DNA from: Hemicentrotus pulcherrimus
Lineage: Eukaryota; Echinodermata; Echinoidea; Camarodonta; Strongylocentrotidae
Assembly (NCBI GenBank): GCA_003118195.1
Contig: BEXV01003434.1
Location: 12,093-22,841 of the forward strand
DNA: 10,749 nt
Direction: 5' to 3'
Part shown: piece by piece, positions 1-7,042 of the stretch
How the letters are laid out: each line of letters starts with the position of its first letter
Numbering within the stretch: the first letter of the stretch is position 1
Translations under genes and position numbers: made by a program
The notes under the pieces: generated by a model
What the model was told of the DNA's origin: nothing
The model's input: the letters and a program-made list of their open reading frames with translations, nothing else
Database searches by the model: none

Positions 1-255
1 TAGTCCTGAAAAGGACTGTAAACCAGAAAAGTTGTAGACAGAAAGAGAGGTTGAGTAGAAGACTGGATTGAGTAGGAGAGTTGAGTGGATGTGAGAAGTT
101 GGTAGAGTTGGCGAGTAGAGTTGCAGAGCAGGAGCAGGAGCAGGAGAATAGTCTATTCTTCTCACATCCACTCAACTCTCCTACTCAATCCAGTCTTCTA
201 CTCAACCTCTCTTTCTGTCTACAACTTTTCTGGTTTACAATCCTTTTCAGGACTA
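1..255. repeat. Foldback element with 98-base inverted arms
   Basis: Bases 1-98 are the reverse complement of 158-255 with one mismatch seen (C16 opposite A240). The 59-base spacer carries a short GCAGGA/GCAGGAG tandem repeat. One strand of each arm is purine-rich, built of GAGTTGAGT- and GAGTAGGAG-like words. The ends TAGTCC...GGACTA also form a small nested hairpin. This is the structure of a MITE or foldback transposon, or of a recent inverted duplication. The left arm meets the window edge, so the true length and any target-site duplication cannot be judged. No protein is expected; open frames through it are by-products. Confidence 0.9.
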
Positions 256-625
256 TACTTGAAAGATACTCTTCCTTCAACCTCCACTCTCTCGCCCCTC
301 CATTTCATTTCTACTTTTCATCCACTTCCTCATACCTCCTAAGACTTACACATGGTGTACCGTAAACCTCTTCCGCGATAGTCATACCACCATGCAAACC
401 TTCAAACATCATCTAAGTTCTTTTTCATTGTAAACTTTAATTATGTGTTCATTAAATTCACTGTAGAATTGATAATGCACAAAGGTAAACATCAATAATA
501 ATGAAAATATAATTATATATTTTTATAGCACGGGTCCACCATGCTAGGTGCTCAATGCGTTCAAATATTACCTGGCTATGCTAAGCTATCGTTTTCGGCG
601 CTCACAGTATTAAAGGAACTTTTTG
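256..625. other. AT-rich spacer, nothing recognised
   Basis: The stretch is AT-rich with no convincing exon, RNA gene or repeat on either strand. A minus-strand ATTAAA near 436-441 could be a weak polyadenylation hexamer for the doubtful segment above it, but it may equally be chance. Confidence 0.5.
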
Positions 626-855
626 CTACCGGTATCCATTTAACACCTGAGCGGCAAATGTAAAAGAGTACGTACTCCGGAAAAATGTCTTGGCCAGTTG
701 GTGATACACATGTTTATCACCTTCATCTGCCTTTCTCGTTGCTTCTTCTAACGCCAAGCAAACTCGAACCATTTGGTTTGGTGGCAGTGTTTCTGCTCCC
801 AGGTCTACGTCTTCTGATCCTGCAGAATACATCGGTGTCCGTTCATTGTTATCGC
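626..855 (-). CDS. Possible extra 3' exon or decayed coding segment
   Basis: A minus-strand frame ending in TAG at 628-626 reads as hydrophilic, protein-like sequence: GSEDVDLGAET, then NQMVRVCLALEEATRKADEG and HVYHQLAKTFFRS. A possible acceptor GATGCAG at 862-856 would give phase 1, as would one at TCTGCAG inside it. It could be an alternative last exon of the receptor, but exon G ends in a stop with no GT donor nearby. Only a GC-type donor (ACAAG|GCAAGA) could link them, and that would need a different acceptor (AACCAACCAG) and phase. No domain was recognised. A hydrophobic plus-strand frame covers the same bases and cannot be excluded as the real one, or both may be chance. Confidence 0.28.
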
Positions 856-1037
856 CTGCATCTTGACTTGTTTGCAGTTTCAGACAGCACCATATCCCTC
901 GGGACGTTGGTTGCCTGGTTGGTTAATCATAGTTGCAAAATGGTATCAGTGACAGTAAATGTATCTATATCTTTCTCATTGGTGTGTGGTGATTTTATAG
1001 GATGTGATTATTGTAATTTGTTTTCAGTTTTACAAGC

Positions 1038-1043
1038 TTTATT
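1038..1043 (-). terminator. Candidate polyadenylation signal AATAAA
   Basis: A canonical AATAAA reads on the minus strand (TTTATT on plus) about 60 bases after the TAA that ends exon G. The position fits a short 3' UTR for the receptor gene. No such hexamer was noticed soon after the alternative stop at 1830. Single hexamers are frequent in AT-rich DNA, so this is supporting evidence only. Confidence 0.45.
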
Positions 1044-1104
1044 TTTGCCCGCCTTGGGGGGTATTATAGGCATATATATTAAGCCCTATATTCATCTAAG
1101 AGTA

Positions 1105-1388
1105 TTATTCTAATTCTTGCCTTGTTTTCACAGTTTCGCCTTCTTCTTCCGGGTTCGCTGACTTTGATTTCTCTTTCCACGTCTTCATCAATTGTAGGTC
1201 GTCCCTAATAACATCGCTTCTTGAGTTTCCAGAAGTTTGAGTGTCTCCTTGGAACTTGGTAATGTTCTCGTTGTGAGGATTTAATGCTTGTAATACGGGC
1301 TTGACTGTCTCATTGCAACTCTGGACGTGCCAGCAAATGTGTTCCAAATCGTCAAGAGAAACCATCTTGTCTGTACGTGCGCGGAAAA
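1105..1388 (-). CDS. Receptor exon G: cytoplasmic helical module 2, probable 3' end
   Basis: The exon begins after a pyrimidine-rich acceptor (TTATTTTGGTCAG), phase 1, and runs to TAA at 1107-1105. It encodes VSLDDLEHICWHV, ETVKPVLQALNPHNENI, DVIRDDLQLMKTWKEK and a charged tail EEEGETVKTRQELE. The spacing DLEHI - ETVKPVLQAL - ENITKF - LQLMKTWKEK follows helices 1 to 5 of a Death domain (helix 5 often has a MLxxW pattern). The stop falls where helix 6 would begin, so the domain is either truncated or finished by another exon. An AATAAA lies about 60 bases downstream, which supports this as the terminal exon. A second possible acceptor (CGTACAG) 15 bases further in is also phase 1. The open frame extends upstream to about 1488, but that part contains the acceptor tract and reads as intron. 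Confidence 0.6.
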
Positions 1389-1684
1389 CTGACCAAAATA
1401 AACAACAGTGATCGGAAATGGTTAGGCCTCCTGCTCTTCTGACAAGTTGTTTGTTTAAATTAAATTCAAATTTTCCTCTTTCTTTCACAATAAAAAGGCC
1501 TATTCGATTTGTGTTTAAAAGGGGGAATCAACAGGGAGCACCATATTCAACTAATTCAGTTAACCCTACCCTCAGAATCACGTAAAGCACATGGAAACTT
1601 AGACTTCGAACCAACTGCCTTCTTGGTCAACCCGATTTTGATCAAAAACTCGAGCTCAACTCGTACGGGCATGAGAAAAGATTT

Positions 1685-1745
1685 TATACAGAGTAGCGAA
1701 GTGTGACGTCATACCGGTCAAGGTTGTCGGTTCAAAACAAGTATG
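1685..1745 (+). repeat. Degenerate tRNA-derived SINE-like fragment
   Basis: A box-A-like TAGCGAAGTGTG (1694-1705) is followed by a box-B-like GGTTCAAAACA (1729-1739), and the sequence between, GTCATACCGGTCAAGGTTGTC, resembles a tRNA anticodon-arm to variable-loop region as found in tRNA-derived SINEs. Box spacing (35 bases) is shorter than in a true tRNA, and the acceptor stem is absent. It lies in the intron between receptor exons F and G, opposite in direction to the gene. No clear tail was delimited. Confidence 0.5.
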
Positions 1746-1933
1746 TGCCAAGCAATAGTGGTGATCACACGAGCCCCAAACACCGAATTTGCCCTACTCC
1801 AGACCATTGCCTAAATCAAGCCACGAACCTCATGTGCAGGCTCTTTGGTTAAGACCCAGTAGCCTGGACGTCCAACGAATATTTCGATACTCTATTCGGT
1901 TGCCTGCAATAATATCATAACAAAAATATGCAC

Positions 1934-2161
1934 CTTTAATTTTCTTTGGATCCTCTATGGCTGCATATAACTGCGTTCTGACATCACCAGTGCATTCATC
2001 CTTCCATTCACACAACTCGATGTACAGGTCTAGCTTTGAGCGTAAGAATTCATATTCTGATTCTCTTTCGGGATTCTCCACCAACTTGCTCACGATATCG
2101 TCAGCTTCAAAAATGAAGCACATTTCGACAAGCTCCCAAAGCTCAAAATACGAAACAGGTC
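1934..2161 (-). CDS. Receptor exon F: cytoplasmic helical module 1
   Basis: The acceptor is TAATTTCAG; the proposed donor is AAAG|GTGCAT, which is weak but phase 1 like all the others. The 75 full codons encode an amphipathic, charged, cysteine-containing segment: YFELWELVEMCFIF, then DDIVSKLVENPERESEYEFL, then LDLYIELCEWKDECTG and RTQLYAAIEDPKK. Helix spacing and the LxxLxxW-like element (YIELCEW, then a short loop and LYAAI) resemble helices 5 and 6 of Death-fold domains; this is a visual comparison only and identity is not established. If the weak donor is not used, the frame continues for about 33 more residues to a TGA at 1830-1832, giving a shorter protein that ends at this module. No AATAAA was seen shortly after that TGA on this strand. 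Confidence 0.72.
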
Positions 2162-2427
2162 CTGAAATTAGATTATGGATGCATTTAGTATCGTATAAGC
2201 AACATAAAAGTTCTGTGAAAGAACCAGAGTAGGGAGCTTAGCATTATACACTGATTAAAAACAAATAATTTGAGAGTTTGTATTTGGTAAAATGCTGCCT
2301 GGCCGGAATACTTCCCAGGAAGCAGAGCGTGTGCACCATCATGTGCGGATTGACAGTTGAATCCGTGACTAGGATATTATTACAATGTAAAAAGTTTGAT
2401 AAGAAAAGTAATGTTTAGCCCCATACA

Positions 2428-2465
2428 AATGTGACTATTATTATTATTATCATCATCATCGTTAT
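2428..2465. repeat. Imperfect ATT/ATC trinucleotide microsatellite
   Basis: A run of TAT repeats passes directly into CAT/ATC repeats (TTATTATTATTATCATCATCATC). It is intronic, between receptor exons E and F. Similar short TTA/TCA tracts recur near 3690-3725 and 4720-4738. Confidence 0.75.
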
Positions 2466-2524
2466 ATTATACGCCCACTAAATGATCCGTTGTGATATTG
2501 AAAGGGAATTGCAAATACATTTAC

Positions 2525-2590
2525 CTTCATCGTATTTCGGATCTGACTCCAACGGCTTATAAGGTCCCTTTTTAATTTTCCAAATGAGCA
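2525..2590 (-). CDS. Receptor exon E: juxtamembrane cytoplasmic segment
   Basis: This 66-base exon lies between acceptor CTGCAG and donor GAAG|GTAAAT, phase 1 at both ends, 21 full codons. It completes the membrane helix (LLIW) and gives the stop-transfer motif KIKKGPYKP, then an acidic linker LESDPKYDEG. Two tyrosines are present (PYKP and KYDE). Neither sits in a clear ITAM or ITIM (no YxxL/I pairing), so phosphorylation-based signalling cannot be claimed from this exon alone. The intron upstream, about 1.4 kb, is the longest in the model. Support comes from the seamless membrane helix across the junction with exon D and from the conserved phase. Confidence 0.78.
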
Positions 2591-2761
2591 CTGCAGTTTG
2601 AGAGAAATCAATATTTTTAGAATTTAATATGTATGTATATATGTATACATGTTATTATTAATCAATGAAAAACTCAGTAAAATACAACTTACATTTACCT
2701 ATCACCAACATGTGTTGCACCTAAGAGTGTCCAAAATAGACCCTTTTAATCACTATAAGTA

Positions 2762-2812
2762 GCAAACAAGGCGCGGGCACAGCCGTAGTCAGCCCCCGCC
2801 ACTTCTGTTTGC
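2762..2812. repeat. GC-rich imperfect hairpin in AT-rich intron
   Basis: GCAAACA at 2762-2768 pairs with TGTTTGC at 2806-2812. Inside these, GGCGCGGGC faces GCCCCCGCC, leaving a loop around CAGCCGTAGTC. The element is about 51 bases and stands out from the surrounding AT-rich intron by its GC content. It could be the core of a small mobile element or a transcribed stem-loop; neither is shown. Confidence 0.55.
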
Positions 2813-3749
2813 AAATTAGAGCTAAACACTTCAAGGGTCAGAATCCTTCATAATGCTCTACATCGAAGATTGGAGACTTCGGCAATTGTATCACTACCAT
2901 CACCATCCACCATCCATCATCTGCTGCCAATTTTTTTCCTTACGCCATCAAAATAAAATAACTTTGGATTGTTTAAGAAAGAAGCAAAAATGAATACCTA
3001 GAAATTTAGAACATGTATGTAGCCTTAAAGTGACTCGAACATTGTTGAAGGTTAATGAAAAAACGCGTAATTTTGGTATGACATGTTACTTATTATATTC
3101 CTTCTAATGTACTAACCCTCTAACATGCAAAGATTCCGGAGAAGATTCTCAAACTACAAAGATATTTATGGTTTTCTTTGAAGGTGTCACTGTGCAACAC
3201 CCTCAAACAGTAAATTATTCCAATCAGTTTTTAATTTTCCTAATCGTTTTTCCATGAAAATGGGACATAAGACAGGATTTTTAAAATCTTTCAACACTTA
3301 AATGTCTGGAATGGTATATAAAGCCAATTTATTGCTTTGTAGCTTAAATTAAATTGTAATAATATAGTTGGGAGAATTAAGGAATAAACTAAGTTTTCCC
3401 AATTTGTATCCTTAATGATGGTCTGTTTTCACTCAAACCTCCAGATTATCTTTAATACATCTAGCATTGAAGTCACTACCTTAGCACCAGGATCATCTGT
3501 TACTTAGTCCCTTTAAGGTTTAACTGTAATCTGTATTATAAGTATATTTTATTTTCTGAAAATAAACTCTCGATAAAACAGAAATTAGATTTAGCTAGAG
3601 GGTGAGAAGGGTGACTGCTGTAGTTTATGGGAATATATTGTAATTGCTTTTAATAGTGATAATCATTCATATGTACGCACTCTATTTCATGAGTTTTTAT
3701 TACTATTATTGTCATCATTATCATTAATCAATTTATTGTAGTTATTTTG

Positions 3750-3835
3750 GGACCCCGAGGAAGATCAGATCAACTTTGTCGGATGATCTGAAGCGGGTGA
3801 TCCCTCGATCTTCATTTCAATTTCAATATTTCATT
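3750..3835. repeat. Structured repeat with TTTCAA-rich tail
   Basis: CGAGG at 3756-3760 pairs with CCTCG at 3803-3807, enclosing a perfect inner stem CAGATCA (3766-3772) with TGATCTG (3784-3790). The hairpin is followed directly by TTTCAATTTCAATATTTCATTTC. A compact stem-loop followed by a simple tail is typical of the 3' end of a SINE or LINE. The family was not identified. Confidence 0.5.
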
Positions 3836-3988
3836 TCTCTAGAATAGCCCTTGTAAAATACTTTAGTTTTTTAGTTTTTTTTTTATGTGTTATGATGTTT
3901 GTATTTCATATCTTATGATCGTAGATCAAACAAAACGAAACGATTCATTATGCTTGTTGCGTTTAGTAATAAAAAAATATCAACTTAC

Positions 3989-4042
3989 GTATTATGATGA
4001 GGATTATCAGGGATAAGGCACATACGGTGGAGATGATAATCG
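3989..4042 (-). CDS. Receptor exon D: transmembrane segment
   Basis: This is a very short exon (54 bases, 17 full codons) with acceptor TTTGCAG and strong donor C|GTAAGT, phase 1 at both ends. It encodes IIISTVCALSLIILII, an uninterrupted hydrophobic run. With the split Ala before it and the Leu-Leu-Ile-Trp at the start of the next exon, it gives a membrane helix of about 21-22 residues. The next exon follows with the basic stop-transfer sequence KIKK. This orients the protein as type I: Ig domains outside, C-terminus in the cytosol. A separate phase-1 exon for the membrane span is common in Ig-superfamily receptors. The exon is easily missed by ORF scanning because of its length. Confidence 0.85.
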
Positions 4043-4743
4043 CTGCAAATAAACAACAACATAGTTTAGAAAAAAGCATGAGTGATTTACTGTTTTTAAT
4101 ACAAAAACAATCATTCTAGGCGCTCATTCACATTTGCCGCAAAACTGACACACTTTACCGCGACATTTGTGAAGGAGCCATTAAAACAATATTTCGAATT
4201 GGATCATGAATTACAGCAAAAAAAATGATAATTAACGTTTATCCTGACCCTTTATGAAATGTTATTATCGTCTTCTTAAATAAAGCAAGAGTGTTCAGCT
4301 TTCCGGCAATTCATTTATTATAACAAATTTCTGCATGAATGTAAGAATTATCATGCTTGAAACCAAATCCAAATCTTGTTCCCCCTAAATGACAATTTAC
4401 AAATATTCTGTGCCTTAAAAATGTCATCTGCTTAACTTATTTCACCAATGTAATAATCAGTGTTAAACGAAATTTAGTCAACAGCCATAGATGAAATAAC
4501 TTTCTCGATGTGCATTCCGCTTTTGGTATAACGAGGAACACTGTATATTGGCGGGAACTTATGACTCTCATACGAAAGTTGAGTTTGATAACTGCTCTCT
4601 TCATTTACCTGTTACCCCCTCTCTACCCAGGGGTATAGAATTAGTACTTGAGAATGCTGGGGCAATCATATTACAGGGCCCTACTTTTAGGAGCATAGAA
4701 TCCAAAAGACTGGGAAAGGTCATTATCATCATCATTACCATAC
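4043..4743 (-). other. Intron between exons C and D
   Basis: About 700 bases of AT-rich sequence separate the second Ig domain from the transmembrane exon. Nothing beyond ordinary intron sequence was recognised on either strand. Confidence 0.65.
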
Positions 4744-5169
4744 CTGTCTTATGTTTGTTGATAGGTTCGGGAGGGAAGACTGTGACATTCCTTGTCGTGA
4801 CGGCTTCAATGGTTGTTACAATTGGTGCTCTTTTCACAGTGACGCTCATGGTTGCCTGTCTTCGTGTAGTGGTGGGTAGGATGGCGACACAGACGTAAGG
4901 ATCAGCGCTTGGCGTTGCGTTAATAGCCACCATCACATCCTCTGTGTCGCCATCAGGGTTGGTTGATCTTTTGGGTGCCTGGAGGGTGACGGTTGTGCCC
5001 CCTAGGGTCCAAGACAATGAGACCACACCTCTGGGTGCTCCCGTTGTTCGGCAGGTCAGTTCGGTAGATTCCGCACCTGTCTCTTGTGTCAGGATGCATG
5101 ATTCTGTACCCCTACCATCTGCTCCTGTTCGGCATTGGTCTATAGTTGGGAAGGGTTCTGTGGGTGGAG
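4744..5169 (-). CDS. Receptor exon C: Ig domain 2 and stalk
   Basis: The exon has acceptor TTCACAG and donor ACAG|GTATGG, is phase 1 at both ends, and has 141 full codons. It encodes a second, membrane-proximal Ig-like domain in one exon: TELTCR (B-strand Cys), VSLSWTLGG (core Trp) and DPYVCVAI (F-strand Cys). The F-strand lacks the full DxGxYxC pattern, so this looks more like a C-type or divergent domain than a V-type one. Two further cysteines (DQCRTG and ESCIL) precede the domain and could form an extra disulphide. After the G strand (ATMSVTVKR) there is a stalk of about 30 residues rich in Thr, Val and Pro that leads to the membrane exon. Sequons NAT and NVT are present. A plus-strand open frame overlaps it, but the Ig pattern and phase-matched splice sites favour the minus strand. 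Confidence 0.87.
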
Positions 5170-5557
5170 CTGTGAATCCGATGAAGAACACAAAGAATAA
5201 AAGTGGGAAAAATTAATACGCACTACTTGTTCGGGATTTCGGTGCGATGGAGCCCGCACATGTCTCAAGTGGTGCATGGGTATGTTGCAGTTTCACTCAC
5301 CTATACCGGGCATCGGTATATCATTGGGAATCTTACGGGTGAACTGTGTAACAGATTAAATACCAAGAACAAAAGTTGGAATATGTTAAGTAACAGTCAT
5401 AACGAAATCAAGGAACCTTTTCACTACGAATCTCATATATTTTGTATCAATAAACAATAACATACAAATTAAACTTAAAACATGACGCACCAACCGAAAG
5501 TGACATTGAACAGGAAGTGAGTGTGAACAGTGAAAACAGAGCATTGAAATATATCTG

Positions 5558-5714
5558 GGCCCCGTTGCATAAAACTTACCATTGATGGTATCTTTGCCAT
5601 CAATGGTAACTACCATGGAAACCTTGATTTTGATTGGCTGCTGAGCCCTGTTACCATGGTAGTATATATTGGTGGCAAAGTTACCATCAATGGTAAGTTT
5701 TATGCAACGGGGCC
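5558..5714. mobile_element. MITE-like element 1 (Harbinger-like ends)
   Basis: The terminal 33 bases, starting GGCCCCGTTGCATAAAACTT, are perfectly inverted at the other end. Similarity then continues with mismatches to arms of about 60 bases (both reach ACTACCATGG). The element is 157 bases and non-coding. CTG flanks it on both sides (5555-5557 and 5715-5717), consistent with a 3-base target-site duplication, as made by PIF/Harbinger transposases. Termini of the form GGCCCY-GTT-CATAAA are widespread among non-autonomous elements of marine animals; that comparison is from general knowledge. It sits in the intron between exons B and C. Confidence 0.85.
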
Positions 5715-5775
5715 CTGGCCTCCAGGCGTTCACAAACTCGATTGATGAGGTTATGACCGTATGAAGTGACTCCTC

Positions 5776-5924
5776 CTGGAACCAGTTTCACAAAGCCTTT
5801 TTTCAATGACAATTGGAATCAGTGACAACTCTGCTGATAACCAATCAGAAGCAAGATATTTAAATAGCTTAAAACAAGAACTGTCATTTGTCACTAATGA
5901 CAAGTTTTGTGAAATGGGGCCCAG
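5776..5924. mobile_element. MITE-like element 2, related but decayed
   Basis: The left end CTGGAACCAGTTTCACAAAG and the reversed right end CTGGGCCCCATTTCACAAAA are clearly related, and similarity continues inward around a CA/GTGACAA motif. The arms are more diverged than in element 1, suggesting an older insertion. The ends share the CCCC-RTT-CAYAAAA-CTT pattern with element 1, so both probably belong to one superfamily. A target-site duplication is not clear. The right end is about 20 bases from the 5' splice site of receptor exon B. Confidence 0.72.
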
Positions 5925-5945
5925 TGCAACAGCCAGAAGGCTTAC

Positions 5946-6161
5946 TTTTAACCGTCGCCTCTGTGTAGTTCCGGAGAATGAATCCATTGAAGTTGGAGAT
6001 CCTGCATATGTATCGTCCTGCATCATCGTCCGTGACGTTATGGATCACCAGGGAGAAGTCTTCGGTAAGGTTGTACTTGCCAGACACGTAACCTGACCCA
6101 CTAACAACACGTGGAGGTGGGTACCACGTGACCAGGTTAGTACCTGTCGCCAAATCAGCTC
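5946..6161 (-). CDS. Receptor exon B: C-terminal half of Ig domain 1
   Basis: The exon is bounded by acceptor CACAG and donor A|GTAAGC, phase 1 at both ends, with 71 full codons. It completes the first extracellular Ig domain. The diagnostic stretch is NVTDDDAGRYIC, the E-to-F-strand signature DxGxYxC whose cysteine pairs with the one in exon A. Ahead of it are FSLVI (E strand) and a loop with GSGYVSGKYN. After it come the F and G strands, ending in NYTEATVK. Three N-glycosylation sequons are visible (NLT, NVT, NYT), as expected for a surface or secreted domain. The whole domain over exons A and B is a little over 100 residues, the usual size of a V-type or long I-type domain. A miniature inverted-repeat element lies only about 20 bases beyond this exon's donor site. 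Confidence 0.87.
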
Positions 6162-6285
6162 CTGTGATTCGGTGTCACGTGATCGAACGTAAATTATGGA
6201 AAGGTCAAGCAATGTGAGAGAAAAAGTCAACAATAGTGTGAAAATATGGCTGGCTTGATGGTTTGATTTTTTGGTTGATTTTGAA

Positions 6286-6448
6286 CGCTAGTATTTATAA
6301 GTAACTAGCGGATTTAAGTCCTCTACGAGGGACATGATAATAATGACTGACTCCTTACATTTAAGGGAACTAGCACATCGACATTGTTTTGAACCCGCGA
6401 CCTCCTGGTCACGAGACTACTGCTCAACCTTTGAGCCATCGGGCCTCC
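6286..6448 (-). repeat. tRNA-derived SINE
   Basis: On the minus strand the sequence opens GGAGGCCCGA and then has a box-A-like TGGCTCAAAGGTTG (starting 6438) and a box-B-like GGTTCAAAACA (6395-6385). The starts are 43 bases apart, as in a true tRNA. A non-tRNA body follows, with GTCCCTCGTAGAGGAC, and ends near a perfect 7-base stem CGCTAGT/ACTAGCG (6286-6292 with 6304-6310). The right boundary of the body is uncertain. The tRNA-like head lacks intact acceptor pairing, so this is a retroposon and not a functional tRNA gene. It lies in the intron between exons A and B, in the gene's own direction. Confidence 0.65.
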
Positions 6449-6714
6449 AAAATTTTACTATGAATACGATTTTCTGTAATTCTGAAAATAAATGTTGGCA
6501 TCTGCCAAACTGTCGATTAATACAGCAGAAGAAAGGGGTTTTTCCTATTGAGAACTACTAAGCACCTTTTTTTCAATTGAATTGATATGTGAGAAACATA
6601 AACAAAAATTTAACACAAAATTTAACATGACAATCCGAAAGAATATCACAGTAGCGTTAATGGTAATTCCCGCTCTTACAAATACTACTACTAGTAATAA
6701 TGATAACAGGCCGT

Positions 6715-6823
6715 TTCCTTGAATAGCGCAAAGAACAATTTAATGTGTGCTTCCAAAGGAGGTCTGGAAACTTATACCCCGGTGTTTGCTCCGCCAAACA
6801 CAGCGCTCATTACATTCAAGGAA
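6715..6823. repeat. Inverted-repeat structure with inner hairpin
   Basis: TTCCTTGAAT (6715-6724) is inverted as ATTCAAGGAA (6814-6823), and an AGCGC next to each arm matches after a 6-base gap. Inside is a perfect hairpin, GTGTTTG (6782-6788) with CAAACAC (6795-6801) and a 6-base loop CTCCGC. It may be a small decayed transposon or a chance composite. It lies in the intron between exons A and B. Confidence 0.5.
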
Positions 6824-6924
6824 TAAATCATATTAGCATTACTTGCTAAACCTGGGTCGAGTGTGTCAAATTAGGATTCATATCTTGTCAAAGGAGTTTG
6901 TGCTGCGGCAGGGATTCGAATAGC

Positions 6925-6975
6925 AGTTCAAGTTCAAGTTCAATTCCTTTTTGTTTCGTCCTTCTTTTTCTTTTT
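6925..6975. repeat. TTCAAG tandem run and pyrimidine tract
   Basis: Three tandem TTCAAG-like units are followed by a T/C-rich tract (CCTTCTTTTTCTTTTTTTCG). It resembles the simple tail of a retroposon, but no body was identified beside it. Confidence 0.5.
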
Positions 6976-7042
6976 TTCGTAATGACCTATAATCTAAAGA
7001 ATTAACACACTTATGATTACAGTACAATTCTTCTCAAATTAC

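Larger units (their letters stand above)
2591..3988 (-). other. Long intron between exons D and E
   Basis: About 1.4 kb of AT-rich sequence on the receptor strand. It holds the GC-rich hairpin near 2762, a CCATCA/CCATC-rich run near 2895-2920, TTA/TCA tracts near 3690-3725 and the structured repeat near 3750-3835. No additional exon with an Ig, membrane or helical pattern was recognised. Confidence 0.6.

Noticed and set aside
81..365. Two overlapping plus-strand frames across the foldback element
   Set aside because: They run through the inverted arms and pyrimidine-rich flank; no domain and no coding signal.
685..1113. Plus-strand open frame of 142 codons, hydrophobic
   Set aside because: It has no recognisable domain or splice context, and the opposite strand over part of it reads more like protein. 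Its hydrophobicity may simply mirror acidic and lysine-rich codons on the other strand.
2428..2465. CRISPR-like or regulatory direct repeats
   Set aside because: It is a plain ATT/ATC microsatellite in a eukaryotic intron.
4548..5216. Plus-strand open frames opposite Ig exon C
   Set aside because: The minus strand has Ig cysteines, tryptophan and phase-matched splice sites here; the plus-strand frames are antisense shadows.
6375..6448. Functional tRNA gene
   Set aside because: The promoter boxes are present, but acceptor and other stems do not pair properly; a SINE head explains it better.
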